Shown piece after piece: positions 1 to 12,499 of a stretch of 64,000 bases of DNA. Source of the DNA: Epiperipatus broadwayi. Taxonomy: Eukaryota; Onychophora; Udeonychophora; Euonychophora; Peripatidae. The notes below the pieces were generated by a model, which saw nothing but the letters and a program-made list of their open reading frames with translations, ran no database searches and had not been told where the DNA came from. Within the stretch, counting starts at the first letter, position 1; each line of letters opens with the position of its first letter. Made by a program: the position numbers and the translations under genes. Where the stretch lies: assembly GCA_028023455.1 (NCBI GenBank), contig JAQFVV010012398.1, positions 9,386,682 to 9,450,681 of the forward strand. The letters run 5' to 3'.

Positions 1-79
1 AAAAAACTAAATTATATTCATTGATGATTTTTAAATTTTACTTCTTTTAACTTTTACTCAATGCCAACATACTCGAACT

Positions 80-458
80 AGATTATAAATATTACCATCA
101 GATGTCATAGACAATGAAAATATTAAACTGTAGATGCTTTTTGAATTCAAAAGGATGCACTTTTAACTGTATTTGTTTAGGTTTTTTAAAAAAGAAAGTT
201 AACAACCTTTCACAATTCCTTACAAATAATAGGTCAATTTCATTAGTTAGTCAGATGATATAAACTAATAATTTTTAACAGTTGCAATTTATAAATATAA
301 ATATTTATAAACCTAAATAAATACTGTAACACTTTAGTCACTATATAACATCAAAAGATCACATTTAAAAGTGTAAAATTTTGAATGCAAAATGTGTCTA
401 CAGTTCAATATTTTACTTAATTACTGTCTATGACATCTGATGGTAATATTTATAATCT
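80..458. mobile_element. MITE-like fold-back element
   Basis: The outer 34 bases (80-113) are an exact inverted copy of 425-458. The similarity continues inward less perfectly: the left stretch 114-200 resembles the reverse complement of about 330-424, including a shared ATTRAACTGTAGA block. The whole segment of about 380 bases could therefore fold into one long hairpin. There is no coding capacity. Long terminal inverted repeats on a short non-coding segment are typical of non-autonomous DNA transposons. I did not find a clean target-site duplication, so the superfamily is unknown. Confidence 0.6.
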
Positions 459-2819
459 GAACAATACATCAGATACTTCCATGTAGCAAAACATTTATAA
501 ATTATATCTGTTGAAAATTTTTGGTTCATATATATAGTAGGGTATTGAGTTCAAACGCTACATCACCAACTCCAAGGACTCCAGAAGAAAAGGGGAGAAA
601 ATTTTTTTTCTTTCTCCTCAATTCATAGTTTGATAGATTATGTATCTATAAAAGGACTAAGATTATAAAAGGAAAAAGATAAATGAACTAAGAGAGGAAT
701 ATTATTGTGAAAATATTAAGCATGGAATAAGCAATGGAAAAGATTGCGGAGACTTTAATTAGTTAAGATGACAATGTATATAGTTTGAATATTTTAAGAG
801 TCTACTGAAAAATGAAATTTTAATAGGGATATAAGAAACTATTGTCTCAATTTTAAATTTCTAATATATCCATGGATAAGGCTTGGGCCAATGGTTTTAT
901 GCATCTGAACATATTTATATCTAAGAATTAAAGTTTAAGCACATTTTTTTTCTAAATCTACTTATTAATTTTTCTATTTCATTTATATATAATAAATTAC
1001 AATTTTATTCTTTATTAATAGTATTTTTTAAAACTTTTCATTACTAATTTAATATTTTATGTTTATTCATAATGATACACATAATATTTAGCTTTTCATA
1101 GTTTAATTTGCTTTCACCAAACATTTATTAATTCAATATGTATATTTTTTCTATCGTTGCTTTGAGTAGTTATGAGGGCTTTACATATGTATACATATGT
1201 GTGTATATGAGAACACAGATTTAAACATTGAAATACATATTAATTTTTTTATATATAATTCATATTTTCTGTGTAAAAAGGTTTTCTTTTTATTTAATAT
1301 TTAAATTTAATTTTTTAAAAATGTTAAGAAAGAGAGAGATAGTCAATTTTAAAAAGATTAAGATAGATAAAATCAATTCTAAAGATCAAAGAATTTCAGT
1401 GTTAGAAAAAAATAAGAGAAAGACACTCATTAGTAAGCAGTTTAAAATTAAAAAGAACTGTTAATTACTGAAAACCACTCAAAGAGTGAATTTTGAAGAA
1501 GAAGAACTCATTATTAGGCAATTTAAGTTAAAAGAAACTGCAGGTTGGTTGAGACCATCAAAGAATATAATATCAAAAAAGATCAGTTATATCACAGCCA
1601 TGAGATAAAACAGCTATAGAGATTTCAATAGATGGGAGTGCTGTGATGTCACTGAAGCCCACATATATATCAAGAGAAGAAATATTTTTGGCTAAGTGTT
1701 AAGTTTTATTGCTTGTTGGAACCAACACATTATTATTTTTGATTGGAGGAGATTCTACAACAAAATGAGGTGCTAGAATCATCTACTTTTTTGGATATTC
1801 TGGATGACTAGCCAATAAGGCTAGCACATCTAAACTTTAAATATAGAAGTGAAGAAATATCCCATGGCTCATCTCCAAAAACCAAGAAGCATAGCCTTGC
1901 CATTGCTTCACTTCTTCCATTTATGGATTCAAATAAAACACAAAGAAAAATGCCAGAAGTATATAAGGAGAATGAAAAAATATCCATTTATTTATTAGCA
2001 TGCCTATAAAAAGAGCTGAAAAAAGAAAAGTATAAAGAAAGAACCCATTGTAATACTAGAGCAGAGTGTCCCTAAAGAAATACAGACTGTGCAACAACAT
2101 TATCATCACAGTAAACTAAAAAGAAGAATTGCAAGCCTGAGCTTAAAAATGAAAATTTCCAGCTAAACTGATATAATATATCTATGTGAGTCAAGTAATA
2201 GTATGTGGTTGAATTCAAATTTCTAATCTTGACCAAATCTTACATTGAATAAAATTCATTAAAACTAACTGAAATGGTTTCTACATTGGAAATAGAAGAA
2301 GCCCCTGATAATATCAAAAATTTTATTTCCTCAGTAACTCTTGACAATTTTTTTTTTAAATCTATTTTCTCTCTCTCTCAAGCTTTAAAATAAACATCAA
2401 TTTTAAAAAAAGGGGTTTTCAGTAATGAGAAATATTGACTCTATCAAGATTATATTAAGCATTATTTAACTATCATTATATGTGACCATTTATATATGGG
2501 TTTTTTTCCTGATAAAAAATTTTCTTTTTATTTATTAATTTTGGTATCATGAAAGAAGGGGGAAAGGGGAGAAAAATGTAGTTTTTATATATTATTCTTA
2601 TTTATGTGTAAAGGTTTAACACAATATTTATTAACCCTTAAACCGCTAATTATATTATTGGTTGTATGAGGTAAAAATCAAATCTTTTAATTGGCCAACT
2701 CACAAACTGAAGACAAAGCCTATTGTTAAAACATATTCGCCTATAATATTAAATTCAACTCAGATACATTTATAAAAAAGTATATTACTAATTTTTCAGG
2801 TTATGAAAGAGAACGAAAG
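459..2819. other. AT-rich intergenic stretch, no gene seen
   Basis: The stretch has dense stops in all frames and frequent poly-A and poly-T runs. The only ordered features are a short perfect palindrome at 1183-1200 (ACATATGTATACATATGT) and a small CT run near 2369. The longest open frame (1228-1464) is lysine- and isoleucine-rich, as expected by chance in AT-rich DNA. I see no gene here. Confidence 0.6.
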
Positions 2820-3150
2820 TTCTTTCAAAAATAAATTGCTATTTATTTATTATAAAATATATTCAATTTCGGCAAATATAAAGCGAATGTCTAAACAAAA
2901 AAGTGCTGACGCAAACGCTTTTTTTCAATTTTACGTTATGGAAAAGTAAAGATTTCTTTTTGCTAAATCTTAAATATTTTTACTAAAATCTTCAATATTT
3001 TTCGAAAATAATTTTGTTTTTTTAGTATATTTTTTAAAAAACTATTTTAATTTCTCATTTTATATTTTTTTAATACTTAAATTACATTCGAAATGAAAAT
3101 CTCAGCATTTTTCTTTATTTTCTTTGATCAGGCGGTTTCTTTGTTCTTTC

Positions 3151-3200
3151 CAGCCAATCAGAATGTCTTTTTCGGCTGAGAGCCGGCTGACAGCCAATCA
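3151..3200 (+). promoter_or_regulatory. Duplicated CCAAT-box decamer
   Basis: The decamer CAGCCAATCA occurs at 3151-3160 and again at 3191-3200. The forward CCAAT core is the NF-Y binding consensus. Paired CCAAT boxes in one orientation are common in animal promoters, which suggests transcription toward the right. Function is inferred from motif and context only. Confidence 0.4.
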
Positions 3201-3356
3201 CCGACAAGGTTCTTTTTTGTTTAGTTTTAAATGCGGTTTTTTTGATTTTTTACTTGTAAAATAATTCAGAAGAGGGCACCATCTTACAGAACTTTTAAAA
3301 ACCTAATCAATAACTGTCAAACGAATATTCTACCATTAAAACTAGCAGAATTAGAG

Positions 3357-3364
3357 TGACGTCA
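3357..3364. promoter_or_regulatory. Perfect CRE (CREB/ATF site)
   Basis: TGACGTCA, the full palindromic cAMP-response element, lies at the right side of the CpG-rich patch. A match of this length is not rare by chance, but two CpG-preserving motifs in one island make it more credible. Confidence 0.35.
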
Positions 3365-3420
3365 GATGTCGATGAGATGCCTCGTAAGAGGCGGTTGAAG
3401 AATTAATAGTGGAAAATAAC

Positions 3421-4429
3421 ACGCACACACATCATGATATATATGCTTGCATGAATAGGTATGTGTTGGGTATGAATAAACAAATCTAAAGAGAAAGTGA
3501 GGGTAGAAATTCAGTATAGTGAGAAATAGATTTAAGGGATTTGGCAACCTAGCTTAATGGAAATTGAGATGAATGAGAATTATAATTACAAACAGATCTC
3601 TTTCTAAATATTCCTATCCTTATGATCTAACTAAATTTTCTCTACCTATTTCTCGATTATTGTTTTAAGATTATAGATATAAATTTTATGTTATATATAA
3701 TATGTGAGTATGTGCACGCTTCAGGTGTTTATTGGTGAAATTTACATTTTCTATGACCCAAAATATCTATACACCCACTAATATGTAATTATATGTTATT
3801 AACGATTGGGTTAAATCCATTTGGGGGGGGGGGATTATAGTTATTATTGTTATACATAATTATTGAATGTAACTAATCTTTATTAATTATGTAAATTTTT
3901 GTATTTGTATATTGATGAATACTCAATAATAAAACTTATTTTCTGATTAAAAGAAGTTTATATGTTTCTTAAGGTTAATTATTTTTCTTGTGAAAATGGC
4001 TTAGTCATTGTCATCACTGGTGAATTCCAATCATAAAACAGAGTTCAAAGATATAATAATATTTTGATAAATATTTAAAAATATTAGAAAACTACATAAT
4101 ATTATTTAGGGAGGTCATGCATATTAACATAGTCATCAAAGTATCCATTGAACTATAGAAGGTTATTATATTATATATTGGTGTGTACCAGAGCACTATT
4201 CATCAATTATAAATTAATGACAGACATGATGTATGTTGGTTGTGTTGTTAATTGTAAAGATGCAGATAGGAGGATCATCACTACCAATCTCATAATTTTA
4301 CTAATTGTTAAACTAGGGATAGATAGACTAAAAGGCTGTACAAAGGACGGTTTTCTTTTTTTGTTGTTGTTGTTTGTGAGCCAGCATAAGGGATTTGACT
4401 ACCATTGATGATCTATTGATATTTACTGA
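3421..4429. other. Intergenic, no gene seen
   Basis: AT-rich DNA with a homopolymer G run near 3822-3833. The frame 4148-4408 (86 codons) has a mixed composition but no recognisable domain, no start context and no conservation signal I can judge, so I do not call it a gene. Confidence 0.5.
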
Positions 4430-4670
4430 ATTATAAAGACTCATGATAGTATTAAATATGAGCTAGAAAGATATGAACTAGAAAGACTAATGATGTTAAA
4501 TTATTAAAGATGAGCTAAAAAGACTTATGATTAAACTATTAAATGTGAGCTCTAATGACTTATAATGTTGAGTGATTAAATATGATCTAGGCTAACTTAT
4601 GACATTAGGGGATCAAATAGGATCTATGAGAACTTATGAGGTTGATTGATTAAATATGATCTCTCATACA
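4430..4670. repeat. Degenerate tandem repeat, unit about 50-60 bp
   Basis: The phrase TTAAATATGAGCTAGAAAGA, or a variant (ATGAGCT, ATGATCT), recurs about five times. Each copy is separated by a variable ACTTATGATGTTGA-like stretch. The spacing drifts, which points to an old, decaying minisatellite. Confidence 0.5.
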
Positions 4671-4930
4671 TACACCTATATATTTGTCTTAGGTCATTCC
4701 AATACTAGAATTTGTTTGTTTTCTCACAAAATCACTAGATCATGTTTATAGGTAGGGAACTAGTATACACATTAATCTAGTATGAGAAATTGGCTGCTCA
4801 ATTGTGTATTGATGATGATCATGTACTGGTGCCCATCACAATAAAATTGCCACTCAACTTGATCTCAACCACATTGGAGAAAATAAGTATATGCATTTTG
4901 TGTAACATTAATTTTAAACTATTCCAGTAT

Positions 4931-5002
4931 GAGAATTTGTATAAGAATTTGTCTGAGAATTGGTATAAGAACTTGTCTGAGAGTTTTTGTAAGAATTTGT
5001 CT
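4931..5002. repeat. 24-bp tandem repeat, three copies
   Basis: Three adjacent 24-base units occupy 4931-4954, 4955-4978 and 4979-5002. They follow the pattern GAGAATTTGTATAAGAATTT plus GTCT with two to four substitutions each. The unit length is a multiple of three, so frames run through it in both directions, including an STNSQT-like repeat on the minus strand. I regard these frames as fortuitous. Confidence 0.8.
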
Positions 5003-5029
5003 GCACAATTGTGGGCTGATAAAGATGAT

Positions 5030-5600
5030 TTACCATCAACATATGTACAAACTGTATACTGTTATAAATATTAAAACGACATACTGTTATAAATGGTGCA
5101 CTAACTAGGGCTAGATAACCACCATAATAAATACCATACCAACTTAGGTTCAAACTACTTACCATTAGAAGTGGGTACCCAACATGACTTTTTTAGGTTT
5201 AAATGACCTAGTGGTGCCCTGGCAAAATAAATAGAGGTAAAGTGAGGATATTTAATGTTTCAATTGGCTTGCCCAACTGAAGACTTGATGGACATTATTA
5301 ATTGTTTGCCAAATAACTTGCTACTAACCTGTAATCAATTATAAAATAAAATGAACATAAAATACCTATTGTTACTGATGGTAACCAACATAACATGATA
5401 AGAGATACAAACTAACTATCTATTATTACAAAATGACTTGCCCAACTGGGGAATAAATGAACAACATAAAAGAGTAAACAATATACTGTTACAAAATGGC
5501 AACCAACATTAGAGCATGAACTACTGTTACCATATATATATGGTAACAGTAGGTGCATTTAAACCCTGTTACAAGGAAGTTAAATAGGATCCACCAACTT
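5030..5600. repeat. Interspersed degenerate repeats around a palindrome
   Basis: Variants of ATACTGTTACAAAATGG recur near 5051, 5082, 5367, 5417 and 5488. Two CTTGCCCAACTG blocks lie near 5269 and 5443, and ACCAACAT-type ends recur. This looks like a decayed repeat family rather than a gene. Confidence 0.4.
5521..5552. repeat. Perfect 32-bp palindrome
   Basis: The 16-base arm CTACTGTTACCATATA is followed by its exact reverse complement with no spacer, so either strand could form a perfect hairpin or cruciform. The arm carries the CTGTTACCA word that recurs nearby, so the palindrome probably arose as a head-to-head junction of two repeat units. Confidence 0.8.
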
Positions 5601-5654
5601 CCCTAAATAGGCATGAGTCCAATAAATTGGCTTCAATGTGTGACTATATACAAG

Positions 5655-5682
5655 GATATATATATATATATGTGTGTGTGTG
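5655..5682. repeat. (TA)n(TG)n microsatellite
   Basis: A compound dinucleotide run: about seven TA units followed by about six TG units. Confidence 0.8.
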
Positions 5683-5802
5683 TCTAAGGGAGACAGATAG
5701 ATTTTTTAAAAAAAAAATTGAGAAATACAGTTATATGCAAATATATAATTTTTTTTATTACTTGTTTCAAAAGTACATTTTTTATCTTATCATACGTCTT
5801 AC

Positions 5803-5912
5803 TTTTTTTTTCTCTCATGTGTCATAGCATCAGCTGGGAAGCGAACCCGCTAACCTGGGACAACTGCTTGTAAAGCAGCTGTCACTGATTTCTCGACCAC
5901 CAATGCTTGACT
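5803..5912 (-). mobile_element. tRNA-derived SINE, copy 1
   Basis: Read on the minus strand, this 110-base unit starts near TCAAGCATTGGTGG. It has an A-box-like TGGTCGAGAAA, an anticodon-arm-like CTGCTTTACAAGCAG and a B-box-like GGGTTCGCTTCC, then GCTATGACACATGAG and an A-rich tail. The flanks 5791-5802 (CATACGTCTTAC) and 5913-5924 (CATATGTCATAC) match at 10 of 12 bases, a probable target-site duplication. The anticodon loop would read TAC, so a tRNA-Val-like origin is possible but not certain. It is a SINE rather than a working tRNA gene because the acceptor and D arms are poor. Confidence 0.7.
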
Positions 5913-5924
5913 CATATGTCATAC

Positions 5925-8900
5925 TTTAATGATGGTAATGAAAAGAATTTGCTATATATATCTCTAGGCAATTCTTCGTTATTTGTTATATTACTTAACC
6001 ACTTTAAATTCCAAGAAACAGTAACTGAATGTACCATGGACAAAGATACCAAAAATAAAAAAAATGTTAAAAGCATTCCAAAGAAAGAGAGATAGAAATG
6101 CTGATAAACTGTCTTTGAGAGATCAAAAGAAAAGAGAGAAATTAATTAATTAGAAAGTTGGAGCCGCAGGGAACAGAAGACATTTTGAGAAAGAAAAGTT
6201 ATATTAATATTTTTTTTGATATATTATATTGTATATGCTCTCATTGTTTTAAATGAAATATTGAAATTCTCTGAATTAACTAACTCATGGAGAAAATGTG
6301 TTTTAGGATATCATATAAAATGTCAACACTCGTAATGTTGGAGTAAAAAACAGATATGTGTAAGATGATTACCCCATGCTACAAGTACATAGCTGTTTCT
6401 GTTTACTGCCTGCCAATATGACAACCCTAAGAATCTTATAGATACACTGCATAAAATAACCTAAAGAAGAAAGGGAAAATGTTGAACTTAAAATTCCAAG
6501 CAAACTTCCATTAAAAGATTTATTAATCACCATCATCATTATTCTTTGCTTCCAATTAATATCACAAAATGGATGCTTATTCCAGACTTATGCCAATAGC
6601 CAATATCTTTCTTTTTTCAACAAAAAAAAAAATGTAGATTTCTTTTGGATCGTTAATTCAGAACAACATAAACTTACATAAGCAAACTTATCCTTATAAA
6701 AATCCCAGGTTTCCCAAAGATAAATATAATTTTCTTTGCATTAAATGAACTTAGAATTGCCTATAGTTATCCTCAAAATGCTTATTCACTGTTACAATAT
6801 TAATTTAATCTATATCATGTAACTGTATTTTTTTTCATTCTACTCAATATTAATGTGATCTATTATATTTAGTAAATTTTGATTTTTTTTTTTTTATGTT
6901 AGAGTTTGATATGTGAATTATATTTTTTCCTTTATCTTATGAATATTTGATTTAATAAACTAATACAAATAAAATTATATACTTACTTTGAAACTGAAAT
7001 TATTTATAGATTATTAATGAATAGATTTATCATTTATATTTGCCTATTTTTTTTTTCTGTCAAAATGCCTCACAAAACTATCTAAATATGCCTTATACGA
7101 ATAGGCATATATATTAAATATGTTTTAAACTCAAACCTTAAGTTTAATGAAGAAATTTGATTGATTATTAATGGAATAAATATTGAAAGGTAGGGAATTC
7201 AAAGCAGCTAATTTTAAATTATACGCAATCAAATTCGAGAGATATAGAAAGTAAAAAAGAGATTGTTCAAATATGCAGATTTCTCTGTATACCTCCACTC
7301 ATCTGACAGGTTTCATTCCAGCCCTGAGAGCGAGCTAGCTAGGGTCAGGCACCTAATTAGAGGTAATGTAAGTAAGATCAGTTAGAAATTTTAGGAAAGA
7401 TATAATTCTTGCTGCATTAGTGAGATTGGTACTTGAGGTTGGTTACCATCTGACACTCATAAATATACTCTTTCCAGAAAAAAAATGTTGTTTATTTGTC
7501 TTACTGAAGAAATAATGGCCATCAGGAAAAATTCTTAACTTATATCATTATATAAGATCTATGCAAGATCTAGAAATTTTGTTTATAAAATTTCATAAAG
7601 GAAATTGATTCATATTTGAATTCAAGTCAGTAGACAGTGGTCAAATATTGCCTACAGGTGTTATGGTGACTAAATAGCCATAGTTTTACATTTACTATCC
7701 CATTTGGTTCACTTATTCATTTTTAAAGATCTATTTTAGACAAACACTATAATTGATACCAGGGTTGCCTGTTAAAATATATATATTCAAATTAATTCAC
7801 CACTCTTTTGATATAAATTCTATATTCTGATAAGCTAATTGACCAGTAAAAAAGATATCACACTAACCTCCCTCACTATACAAACATTTGTCACGTGCAT
7901 TATTGGTTTAAATAGTTAAATCTCCCACAAGAAATGATAACCTGGCTTTGTATTTAAATATCATGTTTAAAAATTGTTTGTGTAAGAATATTAATATATT
8001 CACAATCAAAAACACACATAAATACAATTATAGTATTTAAATATGAAGTTGATTTATCATTTATTTTAGGGGATTCAGACATTTAATCTCTCAGTTCAGA
8101 TGATAATCAAAAATTTTTCTGAGTAATACATGAACAGTGGAAGAAACAAGAGTAATGCCTTTTTCACTGGTCAATAGCTTAAAAGAATCAGGAACTCATA
8201 TCAGAAATGCTGTATATTAATTTGATTCCTTATATATGGCTGCCAGAATAGTTTTAAATTATTACACACATTTATATAAGAGTAATATAAATAATCAAAA
8301 AGAAGTAACCAGTTAAAAGATGGAGTCTGTCATGCATTAACACATCTCAATATTAAACAATTTAACTGTCTCTTCTTTATTTTTAAATTTAAATAATGTT
8401 TTTTTTTTTCTGTTTCAAGCATGGTGAACAAAAAAGAATATTAAGAAAACAAGTTGAGTACTGCTATTCTTTTATTTTGATTTAAAAAATGTATTACCTT
8501 GTATAAAGTCATTCAAATAATTATAATAAAAATACCTTAAAATATTCTTGTAAATTGTCGTTTTAAAAAAAATTATTAATTAAAGAAAAAATGATTTTAA
8601 TCAATATTAACAGAACAAAATGAAATAAAATTTATTAATGCAATGTTAAATGTAATTTATCAAACAATTTATTAATGAATACTGCTTAAAAAACATTATA
8701 TTCATTATTTACATTTATTTGATGGAAAAAAAAAAGTATATAGCATAGGAACAGAAAATATAATAAAAAATGAACTCTTTTGCCATAATATCTACAACTG
8801 TTGCCTAATCTAATAGCACAGAATAGTAATCTTTTTAATATTTTGATATCCGAGAATCAATAATAAATAAACTGTTAGAAAAATCAACATTTTTATAAAT

Positions 8901-9383
8901 AAATTTCTGCATATAATTTATATACTGCATACTTATTTGCAATGGATGTGAAAATGATTATCTTCTTTGTTTTTCTGTTATTTGTTTAAAAAATAAATGT
9001 TTTGTAAAAAATCACAAACTTTTCACTTTTTTCTGTTATTCATAAATATAGGGCAATTACCATAAGAATGAACACTGTTTTGGCTTTTTAAAAAAAAATA
9101 ATTTAACTTTTTCATAAATGAATGTACTACAAATATTGTACACTTAAAATGCATTTTTCTATATTATGACCACTGTCATAAAATTATCTGAATATTAGAA
9201 GTTTTTTTAATTTGATAGTTTTAGGTATATAATATTCAACTTGGATAAGGATATCTTTTCTTAAGACAATTTTAAATTAATTAGATAATAGATAACTATA
9301 ATCAAACAATAGTATTACTATCGATAATAATATTAATAATCTTTATTAGTCATTCATTAGACTAGAGATTATCCAATAATTAA
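5925..9383. other. AT-rich intergenic stretch, no gene seen
   Basis: There are no convincing long frames, repeats with internal order or motif clusters. The frame 5907-6095 is short and lysine-rich. Occasional homopolymer A and T runs occur. I see no gene or recognisable transposon. Confidence 0.55.
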
Positions 9384-9579
9384 TAATATTTCTGTAGTTT
9401 AATTTTCACTACACCACTCTCACTGCAAGGTAAAAACTGACTTCTATCCACTTTTAACACCTTGCAGAGAAGTTATATGTTTACAATTACATCCTTCCAC
9501 AAGGTGTGAAAAGTGAATGGAAACCAGTCTCTATCTTGTGTGAGAGTGGTTTGGAGAAAATTAATCTACAGAAATATTA
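9384..9579. mobile_element. Short fold-back (MITE-like) element
   Basis: The left arm, from TAATATTTCTGTAG at 9384, matches the reverse complement of the right arm ending at 9579. The arms are about 85 bases long and imperfect. Shared blocks include TTAATTTTC, CCACTCTCAC and CACTTTTNACACCTTG. The loop is about 25 bases. There is no coding capacity. Flanking AATAATA-rich DNA makes a target-site duplication impossible to define. Confidence 0.6.
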
Positions 9580-12085
9580 CTATCAATGGTAGTTTGACAT
9601 TGCCTCTTAATATAGTTTATTGGTATTTCAATTGTTATCATTATCAATAGCGCCATTAGTAAACGAGTTTGATTATTCAAATGTAGGTTGTTTTAAAGAC
9701 AAACAATAAAATGTTAAAAATAAGTTTTTAATGACTTTAGAAACCAAGATATGGACTACAAATACATCAACATCTCTCAATCTGTTTATAAATCTTGCGA
9801 TATTATCTACTTCTGCGGAAAATTTCATTTCCTGAAAAATTTCAACACTTTATCTGGTCGTAATTCTCCATTGCATTTAATCTTCAACCATATTTTTAAA
9901 TGAAAGTATTCAATATTTCATCTGTTTAGAATGTGTTTGAAATAATCTTTATAAAGCATTTTTAATTTTAGACAATATAAAATTTGAGAAGCTTTTGACA
10001 TTATTAAGATGCAAATTATACATTTCATCTTATTCGAAAATTAATAATAATAATAAAAAAACAAATCTTTATAAAATAATGACCAATCTTTTAAAACATA
10101 TAAATAGTTTAATTCGGAAAATTATATCATATAAAAGCAAATAATAAAAAAGGTGTAGGTTTTTTATTTAGAAAGTTTTTTACTAGAGGGCGACAAGTGT
10201 CAATACCGACTGATTTCTATGATTACTTCAGATTGATATCCGATGAATTACTTTTTTTTTTATTAGTGTTTATAATTCATAAATTAGCACATGGAAATTA
10301 AAATTAACTAATTACTAAAATAAAAAATATACAATATTTTAATATTAATAAAGAGATATTATTAAAAAGATTTATAATTTAAAGTTACTCTTTCAAGTGC
10401 TATTGAGAAAATTATTTAAATGAATAACAATTCCAATTCAATATATAATATGTAAAAAAATCAAATCAAAACTCATAATATTTTATGAAAATATAATAAG
10501 AAGAATTTCAGTTATTTAATATTCCTATAAGAAGAATTGGATTAAGATTTAATTGAGTTCTTAACATTTAAATAAATCTGATTTACCTAGTACACAAACC
10601 CCCCCCCCCTTTTTTTTTAAAAAAAACACAAACAAAAACAAAACAACCCTACCTTCCCAGAATAATAGATACATCTAAACTCTATATTATCCTCCAAGAA
10701 CTGCAGGAAATTTAGATTAATCTTTTATTTTTATTTTTGAATAAATTATTTCATTATAGATCATTTTAATTTTCAATAAAAGTCATCACCACGAAATATC
10801 CACACAAAGAAAGATCATTTTTGTTTTCTATTCTATTTTTCAATCATTCCTGTTTTCCCTAATATCATTAATCAAATTTATTCTTCTTTATTCATTCTTT
10901 CAACAAATTAATCATAATGCATTTACCTGTAAGCATCTGCCCAATTATTCTTCAATTTCATCATCTTTTCATTTGCTCTCTTCACAATTATTAAATATAT
11001 TCAAATAGTTTATTATATGTGATGTTTGAGCACCAGAAAAGACAGAGTTGAGCTATGATCTGGACTTTTAGCTCTGAATCTGCTCCTCTATCACTGCATC
11101 AAATTATGCAGAGCATTTTAACATTTATAACTTGTCTACTAACAAAAGTTTTCTATCCTCCAAATTAACAAAAAGCTGCATAAATGCTACACTCCATGCA
11201 ATAAACATAGAATACAAAAAAAAAACATACACTGTATATAAAAGAAGTGGACATATAACAAAATACTGCTAGCATTTCTCACTAACCATCTGCATAAATA
11301 TCAATAATCCATACCACATCACTTTACTCTAGTCTTCTGTCGCCATACATAATCAATGAACATTACATATAGCGCCAACCAAACTTCTTTCTGCCTGTTG
11401 AGTTTCATCAGTAAAGAGCACTATAGTGAATATAATTATCCTTTTTCCAAAAGTGGAAACTGTTTAGTGTTATCTTTGCTGACATACTATCATCTAGACA
11501 AGCAGAATATTTTGAAATTAAAATCTTATGAGTTTCAAACTGCTTGAAGTACAGACCCCATAGCTTCTCCTAATAAATGCAGAGTACCATATAAATAACT
11601 CTAGAACAGAGTAGATTATTGCTGTTAAATCTAAATATAAAATTACTCTCACTTAGAAGAAAATACAATATTATTGTAATGTGTTTTTTAAAAAATCTTA
11701 AATTATAACATGATATATCAATAAAAATGGATTTAAAAAATAAAAAGGCAAAGCTTTTAATACAAGAATAGCCAATATCACACAATCTATGTACCAATTT
11801 TATCACCAATGCCATACAACCTTTGCAGTACAACTAGATTTTTGTATAAAATATATATTTAATATTTTTTTCATGATATAACAATGTACATCAGAACATT
11901 TTCCAAATTTGAGTTAGACAGTTGTAATCTCATATTGTTTTTAATCAATTTTATTAAAGAAAATAATTTTTGTAAAGAACAAAATTGTCAAGATTGTAAA
12001 GAATGAACAATTGTAAAATGAAAGTTAAAAATAGTTATAAATTTGATCTGAATTAGAACTAAAAATTACTTATAGAATGAATATG
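9580..12085. other. AT-rich intergenic stretch, no gene seen
   Basis: It contains a poly-C/poly-T/poly-A junction near 10600-10627 and scattered A/T runs. Frames at 11356-11547 and 11570-11833 are short and unrecognisable. Nothing supports a gene. Confidence 0.5.
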
Positions 12086-12087
12086 GA

Positions 12088-12475
12088 ATAATTATTATTA
12101 TGATGATGATGATAATTATAAAGATGATGATGTTTCAAAGGGTAAACTTTATTGAGATTTAAATAGGGTTATATAAGTTACACTTGAAAGTATGAGGTCT
12201 TAGATACAAATTGATTCATGAAATTACATATGTAACAAAGGTTTACAATCCTGATTGTGATAGGAAAGAAAACATGATTTACATTAATTAAAAGAAAAAT
12301 AATTATTTCATAATAACATATATATGTCAAATTAGATTTACATAGAAATTTTAAATGTGATATTAAGAAAAATATTAGAAATGCATGATAATATGATTGA
12401 AAATATATGGAGGAGAGGTTAAAGTTGGAGTTCATAAAAATTGGACTCACTATAGTTTTCATAGCTAAGTCTTAT
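12088..12475 (-). mobile_element. 3' end scrap of LINE-T
   Basis: On the minus strand this ends in a TTGAAACATCATCATC-type junction and a short ATT/ATG-rich tail (12088-12130). That closely parallels the 3' ends of the larger copies at 13692 and 15044. Shared words read on the plus strand include GATGATGATGTTTCAAAGG, TAAACTTTATT (an AATAAAG-type signal on the minus strand) and TACATATGTA. Only the 3' untranslated part remains. Confidence 0.55.
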
Positions 12476-12499
12476 TATTCATTTGTTCCATAATTTCCA

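Larger units (their letters stand above)
2820..3420. promoter_or_regulatory. CpG-rich promoter-like patch
   Basis: About 17-20 CpG dinucleotides fall in 600 bases, while most neighbouring kilobases have only a few. The patch holds two identical CAGCCAATCA blocks (3151-3160 and 3191-3200), each with a CCAAT box on the plus strand, 40 bases apart. Between them is a GC-rich CGGCTGAGAGCCGGCTGA segment, and a perfect CRE lies at 3357. In CpG-depleted animal genomes such islands often mark unmethylated promoters. No obvious first coding exon follows, although AG|GTATGT near 3459 would suit a 5' splice site. A non-coding RNA promoter or a young transposon regulatory region are alternatives. Confidence 0.45.

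Noticed and set aside
3272-3279. CTCF-like AGAGGGC words (also near 10187)
   Set aside because: The flanking bases do not fit the full consensus, and a seven-base match is expected by chance.
4148-4408. 86-codon open frame in the intergenic part
   Set aside because: No domain, promoter, splice or conservation evidence; length is compatible with chance.
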